From Bacteroidales bacterium (GTDB lineage Bacteria; Bacteroidota; Bacteroidia; Bacteroidales; Dysgonomonadaceae), in the NCBI GenBank assembly GCA_012728155.1, contig JAAYFR010000448.1, forward strand, positions 1 through 8,249: a stretch of 8,249 bases of DNA. Direction: 5' to 3'. The stretch's first letter is position 1; each line of letters opens with the position of its first letter. A model generated the notes under the pieces. That model made no database searches. It saw only the letters and a list, made by a program, of their open reading frames with translations, and was not told where the DNA came from. Shown piece after piece: positions 6,659-8,249 of this stretch. Position numbers and translations under genes: made by a program.

Positions 6659-6678
6659 TTTGATTGGGAGATAGGATA

Positions 6679-6861
6679 TTAAAACCCTATCTTCTTCTTC
6701 AAATCGTGATAAAGGCCTTGTCGAACCTCTTGTGGGCCATGTCGTTCCAATTGAATTTTGAAGTCTTTATCAGGATGATAATAAATGTCGTGCTTCTTTC
6801 CACGACGTTCAAGCATCCAACCGTTCTCTTCGGCTTTCGTCCTAAGTTCACTCCATTTCAT
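6679..6861 (-). CDS. hicA: HicA-type mRNA interferase toxin
   Basis: A 60-residue protein of the HicA/YcfA family, a dsRNA-binding-like fold that cleaves mRNA when free of HicB. The start MKWSELRTKAEENGWMLERR, the catalytic His at residue 24 in GKKHDIYYHP, and the basic end LYHDLKKKIGF all fit the family and its usual length of about 60-80. It is first in the pair, transcribed from an exact -7 box at 6915-6922, with hicB downstream. The toxin-first order is usual for hicAB. It looks intact. Confidence 0.88.
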   Translation of the reverse strand: MKWSELRTKAEENGWMLERRGKKHDIYYHPDKDFKIQLERHGPQEVRQGLYHDLKKKIGF

Positions 6862-6914
6862 TTACCTAACTTTAAATTTCGAAACTAAATTATTTTTTCC
6901 TGAATAGGACCTTA

Positions 6915-6938
6915 CAAAGATATAACATTATTGCAATA
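6915..6938 (-). promoter_or_regulatory. hicAB promoter with palindromic operator candidate
   Basis: Minus-strand TATCTTTG (6915-6922) is an exact -7 box, about 53 bases before the hicA ATG. Seven bases upstream lies the perfect 10-bp palindrome TATTGCAATA (6929-6938), flanked by ACATT repeats, in the spacer between the -7 box and the -33 region. HicB proteins with DNA-binding domains repress their own promoters, so this is a natural operator candidate. No good -33 TTTG is seen. Confidence 0.45.
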
Positions 6939-6986
6939 CAACATTTTTGCTATACGTGATTTATTGTAAAATTATAATTGTTTAAC

Positions 6987-7208
6987 TTATCCAGTTTGCA
7001 GGAGTTCAGAAACAAAAGTTTTAGAATTGTCTGGTTTTATATTTTCTCAAGTTTGGATCTTATACCTCTCGGCAAATTGTTTCATAAACTCCTCGTTGCT
7101 ACATTTGCTCCCAAATTTACTGCTCTTCCGCATTGTCGTCACAAACGCTTCAGGAGAAGTGGTGGCCAGAGTGCCGCCATCTATTAATTCGTAGGTTTTC
7201 GGTTTCAT
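6987..7208 (-). pseudogene. Small conserved gene interrupted by an in-frame TGA
   Basis: The ATG at 7208 starts a 53-codon frame (MKPKTYELIDGGTLATTSPE ... FMKQFAERYKIQT) ending in TGA at 7047-7049. The same frame continues at once with ENIKPDNSKTFVSELLQTG and ends at TAA, 6987-6989, giving 73 codons in all. The continuation looks like real protein: the pattern P-x(2)-FV-x(2)-(L/M) occurs on both sides of the stop (SPEAFVTTM and NSKTFVSEL), and FAERYKIQTGENIKP would read smoothly if TGA were GGA. I infer a single-base nonsense change, or a functional 53-residue short form. The start overlaps the stop of the upstream frame as ATGA, so the two were translationally coupled. Function unknown. Confidence 0.5.
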
Positions 7209-7369
7209 CTTGTTTTCAGTTCTTCAATACTCTGTTCTCCTTTTAATAGCGGGCTTACAAGCTCAAAGGTAAGATTACCTCTCAAAGAGCTGTCGGTAAC
7301 TATTTTCCAATGGTTTCTGATTGTTGTGTGGATGTGTGGTTGTGAATGACAATCTGGATAATCCTTCAA
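7205..7369 (-). pseudogene. Start-less small gene overlapping the next by ATGA
   Basis: An open frame of about 54 residues ends in TGA at 7205-7207. Its sequence looks like protein-coding DNA: TTIRNHWKIVTDSSLRG, then NLTFELVSPLLKGEQSIEEL, ending KTR. There is no ATG or GTG start; the best candidate is a TTG at 7367-7369, and a stop lies upstream at about 7396. The exact -7 box TATTTTTG at 7380-7387 is so close that the leader would be only a few bases long. I infer that the 5' end was lost or replaced when the repeat cassette at 7368-7693 arrived. The ATGA overlap with the next gene shows an old two-gene operon. No family recognised. Confidence 0.45.
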
Positions 7370-7379
7370 GTCTTTTGAA

Positions 7380-7410
7380 CAAAAATAGGAGGTATGTCAT
7401 TGATGCGAAA
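7380..7410 (-). promoter_or_regulatory. Promoter box at the end of repeat copy 2
   Basis: Minus-strand TATTTTTG at 7380-7387 is an exact -7 box. TTTC lies 19 bases upstream (7407-7410) as a weak -33 element. It points into the start-less frame at 7205-7369. The equivalent box in copy 1 points to the hypothetical gene at 5575. Confidence 0.4.
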
Positions 7411-7465
7411 GGAAAAAAAGCCCGCCGGGATACCGGAGAGGCACAAATAACCAGTTGAACAGGTA

Positions 7466-7693
7466 TCAATGAATGAACACCAATACTAATACTAACAGGA
7501 AAATTACCGGGAAGGTATAATAAACACTACGGCCAAAAGGGGTGTTCCAGTTGGTGGTGATATTCTTTTTCCGGTCGTAGTACATATCCACCCTTTCAAA
7601 ATCGGGTTTGATGATGCCCCTGCCGTATCACATTACTCTAAAAATGGAACGAATAATGATAAAGAGGAGAATAAAACTAATGATTATGGACAT
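7466..7693 (-). pseudogene. Second copy of the 75-residue membrane protein, Trp22 changed to stop
   Basis: Reading from the ATG at 7693 gives MSIIISFILLFIIIRSIFRV, then Met, then a TGA at 7628-7630, then YGRGIIKPDFERVDMYYDRK and on to a TGA at 7466-7468. Total length is 75 codons, identical to the intact copy at 5699-5926, with no frameshift. The internal TGA stands where the intact copy has Trp22 (TGG). Identity is 47 of 75 by hand alignment, and the differences include many conservative ones, so the two copies diverged under selection before this one was broken. Upstream of the ATG the frame stays open for about 30 further codons but lacks a clear promoter box; the intact copy does not share this extension. 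Confidence 0.85.
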
Positions 7694-7816
7694 AACCTTA
7701 ATGTTTTTACGTTTGCGCTCAATAGGGCCAAGACCAGGGAAAATAATTCGGGAAATAATATATTTTCTGGCTGTTTTGTACTATTTTCGTCTATGGAAAA
7801 GTTCTTTGATCGTTTA

Positions 7817-7824
7817 TATTTTTG
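7817..7824 (+). promoter_or_regulatory. Candidate -7 box for the PLD/helicase gene
   Basis: TATTTTTG on the plus strand matches TAnnTTTG exactly, about 98 bases before the preferred ATG at 7922. No clear -33 element. The intergenic stretch 7694-7921 contains no other convincing gene. Confidence 0.35.
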
Positions 7825-7921
7825 TTTATACTACAGATGTATGTAACATTTTGGTTAACAGTAAGATAATAGAGCTTTTCTTTTTAGTATGAATAATTCA
7901 GGCTATAAGAGATATTTAGTT

Positions 7922-8249
7922 ATGGCTCAAATATACGATAACATAAAAACAAGTTTTACCGAAGGATTAAAAGCAATAATATCAAATTCACAAGTAAAAC
8001 GGGCTGATTTTTGTGTGGGTTACTTTAATCTGAGAGGGTGGGAACATATTGTTGAAGATATTGACCGACTCGAAGGTGATTTTGTTTATGAAAATGACGA
8101 AAGTGTTCACCGTACATGCAAATTATTAGTAGGGATGCAACGCCCCGGCATTGATCTGATAAAATTATACATGGATTTGAAAAATAACCGTGTGCCGGAT
8201 TCTGATGAAGTCCAAAACTACTCTTCCCTTTTCAGGAAACAGCTGTTAA
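7922..8249 (+). CDS. N-terminus of a PLD-nuclease-like / helicase protein (cut by window edge)
   Basis: 109 residues are visible from the ATG at 7922 to the right edge, in an open frame. An in-frame ATG at 7889 would add 11 residues; MAQIYDNIKTSFTEGLKAII is the more natural start. The segment VKRADFCVGYFNLRGWEHIV (25-44) and the following HRTCKLLVGMQRP (63-75) resemble the N-terminal phospholipase D-like domain found in NgoFVII-type nucleases and in large Bacteroidetes proteins that fuse this domain to a superfamily 2 helicase. Such proteins are commonly part of restriction or phage-defence loci. The HxK catalytic motif and any helicase domain would lie beyond the window, so the full architecture is inferred. 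It is transcribed away from the HicAB region. Confidence 0.6.
   Translation, partial: MAQIYDNIKTSFTEGLKAIISNSQVKRADFCVGYFNLRGWEHIVEDIDRLEGDFVYENDESVHRTCKLLVGMQRPGIDLIKLYMDLKNNRVPDSDEVQNYSSLFRKQLL

Larger units (their letters stand above)
7368..7693 (-). repeat. Dispersed repeat, copy 2 (decayed)
   Basis: Same-orientation copy of 5598-5926. Gene length is exactly conserved but carries a nonsense codon. The CCGG hairpin (7409-7431) has lost outer pairs, while its minus-strand T-run (plus A at 7403-7409) is kept. The promoter box at 7380-7387 is an exact TATTTTTG. Similarity fades beyond about 7363 and 7707. Confidence 0.85.

Noticed and set aside
5653..7431. Reading the conserved post-stop segment of both cassettes as a shared small protein (GIPAG ... 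IPPI)
   Set aside because: Both copies read open with a 3-base indel, but the segment contains the terminator hairpin and T-run and has no start codon; conservation is better explained by duplication.
7275..7469. Minus-strand 64-codon frame
   Set aside because: It starts in the terminator/promoter part of repeat copy 2 and overlaps the better coding frame at 7205-7369; the sequence has no protein-like pattern.
5590..7700. TGA recoding (Trp or Gly) as the organism's genetic code
   Set aside because: TGA is a normal stop for nfnA, hicB and the DUF3472 gene in this window, and the two internal TGAs would need different amino acids.
7608..7892. Plus-strand 94-codon frame
   Set aside because: It is antisense to the second membrane-protein copy and runs through its own upstream AT-rich DNA; composition is not protein-like.
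1..8249. CRISPR array, insertion sequence or tRNA genes
   Set aside because: No regularly spaced repeats, transposase frame or tRNA cloverleaf other than the tmRNA tRNA-like part was seen.

Overview
The window looks like a Bacteroidales chromosome (Bacteroidetes). The evidence is repeated TAnnTTTG -7 promoter boxes, few Shine-Dalgarno sites, a tmRNA whose tag ends in NYALAA after a Gly resume codon, and protein families typical of that order. I cannot fix the genus; a Porphyromonadaceae/Dysgonomonadaceae-like organism is a guess.

Left third (1-3105, minus strand): one likely operon, read right to left. It holds the two subunits of an NfnAB-type electron-bifurcating ferredoxin:NAD(P)+ transhydrogenase (3105-2320 and 2277-754) and then pdxB (720 to beyond the left edge), the erythronate-4-phosphate dehydrogenase of vitamin B6 synthesis. 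A short region with divergent promoter boxes separates this operon from a plus-strand gene for a secreted DUF5077/DUF3472 protein (3260-4546).

Middle (4631-5254): the ssrA gene for tmRNA on the plus strand, with a promoter-like box, a resume codon and tag frame (GNNNYALAA), a tRNA-Ala-like acceptor with G3.U70, no genomic CCA, and an intrinsic terminator.

Right third (5189-8249): the sequence turns AT-rich and accessory. On the minus strand there are a poorly known ORF whose 3' end runs through the ssrA terminator, a 75-residue membrane protein, and a HicAB toxin-antitoxin pair. Beyond them is a short decaying stretch: a small gene interrupted by an in-frame TGA, an overlapping upstream frame with no start codon, and a second full-length copy of the membrane-protein module whose Trp22 codon is TGA. 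At the right edge, on the plus strand, begins what looks like a large PLD-nuclease/helicase defence-type protein. The layout suggests a genomic island beside ssrA, a known integration hotspot, although no integrase or attachment repeat is visible here.

The most notable observations are the diverged duplicate of a gene-terminator-promoter cassette, the cluster of three disabled small genes that only shows when frames are read through their stops, and the possible defence island entered at the right edge.
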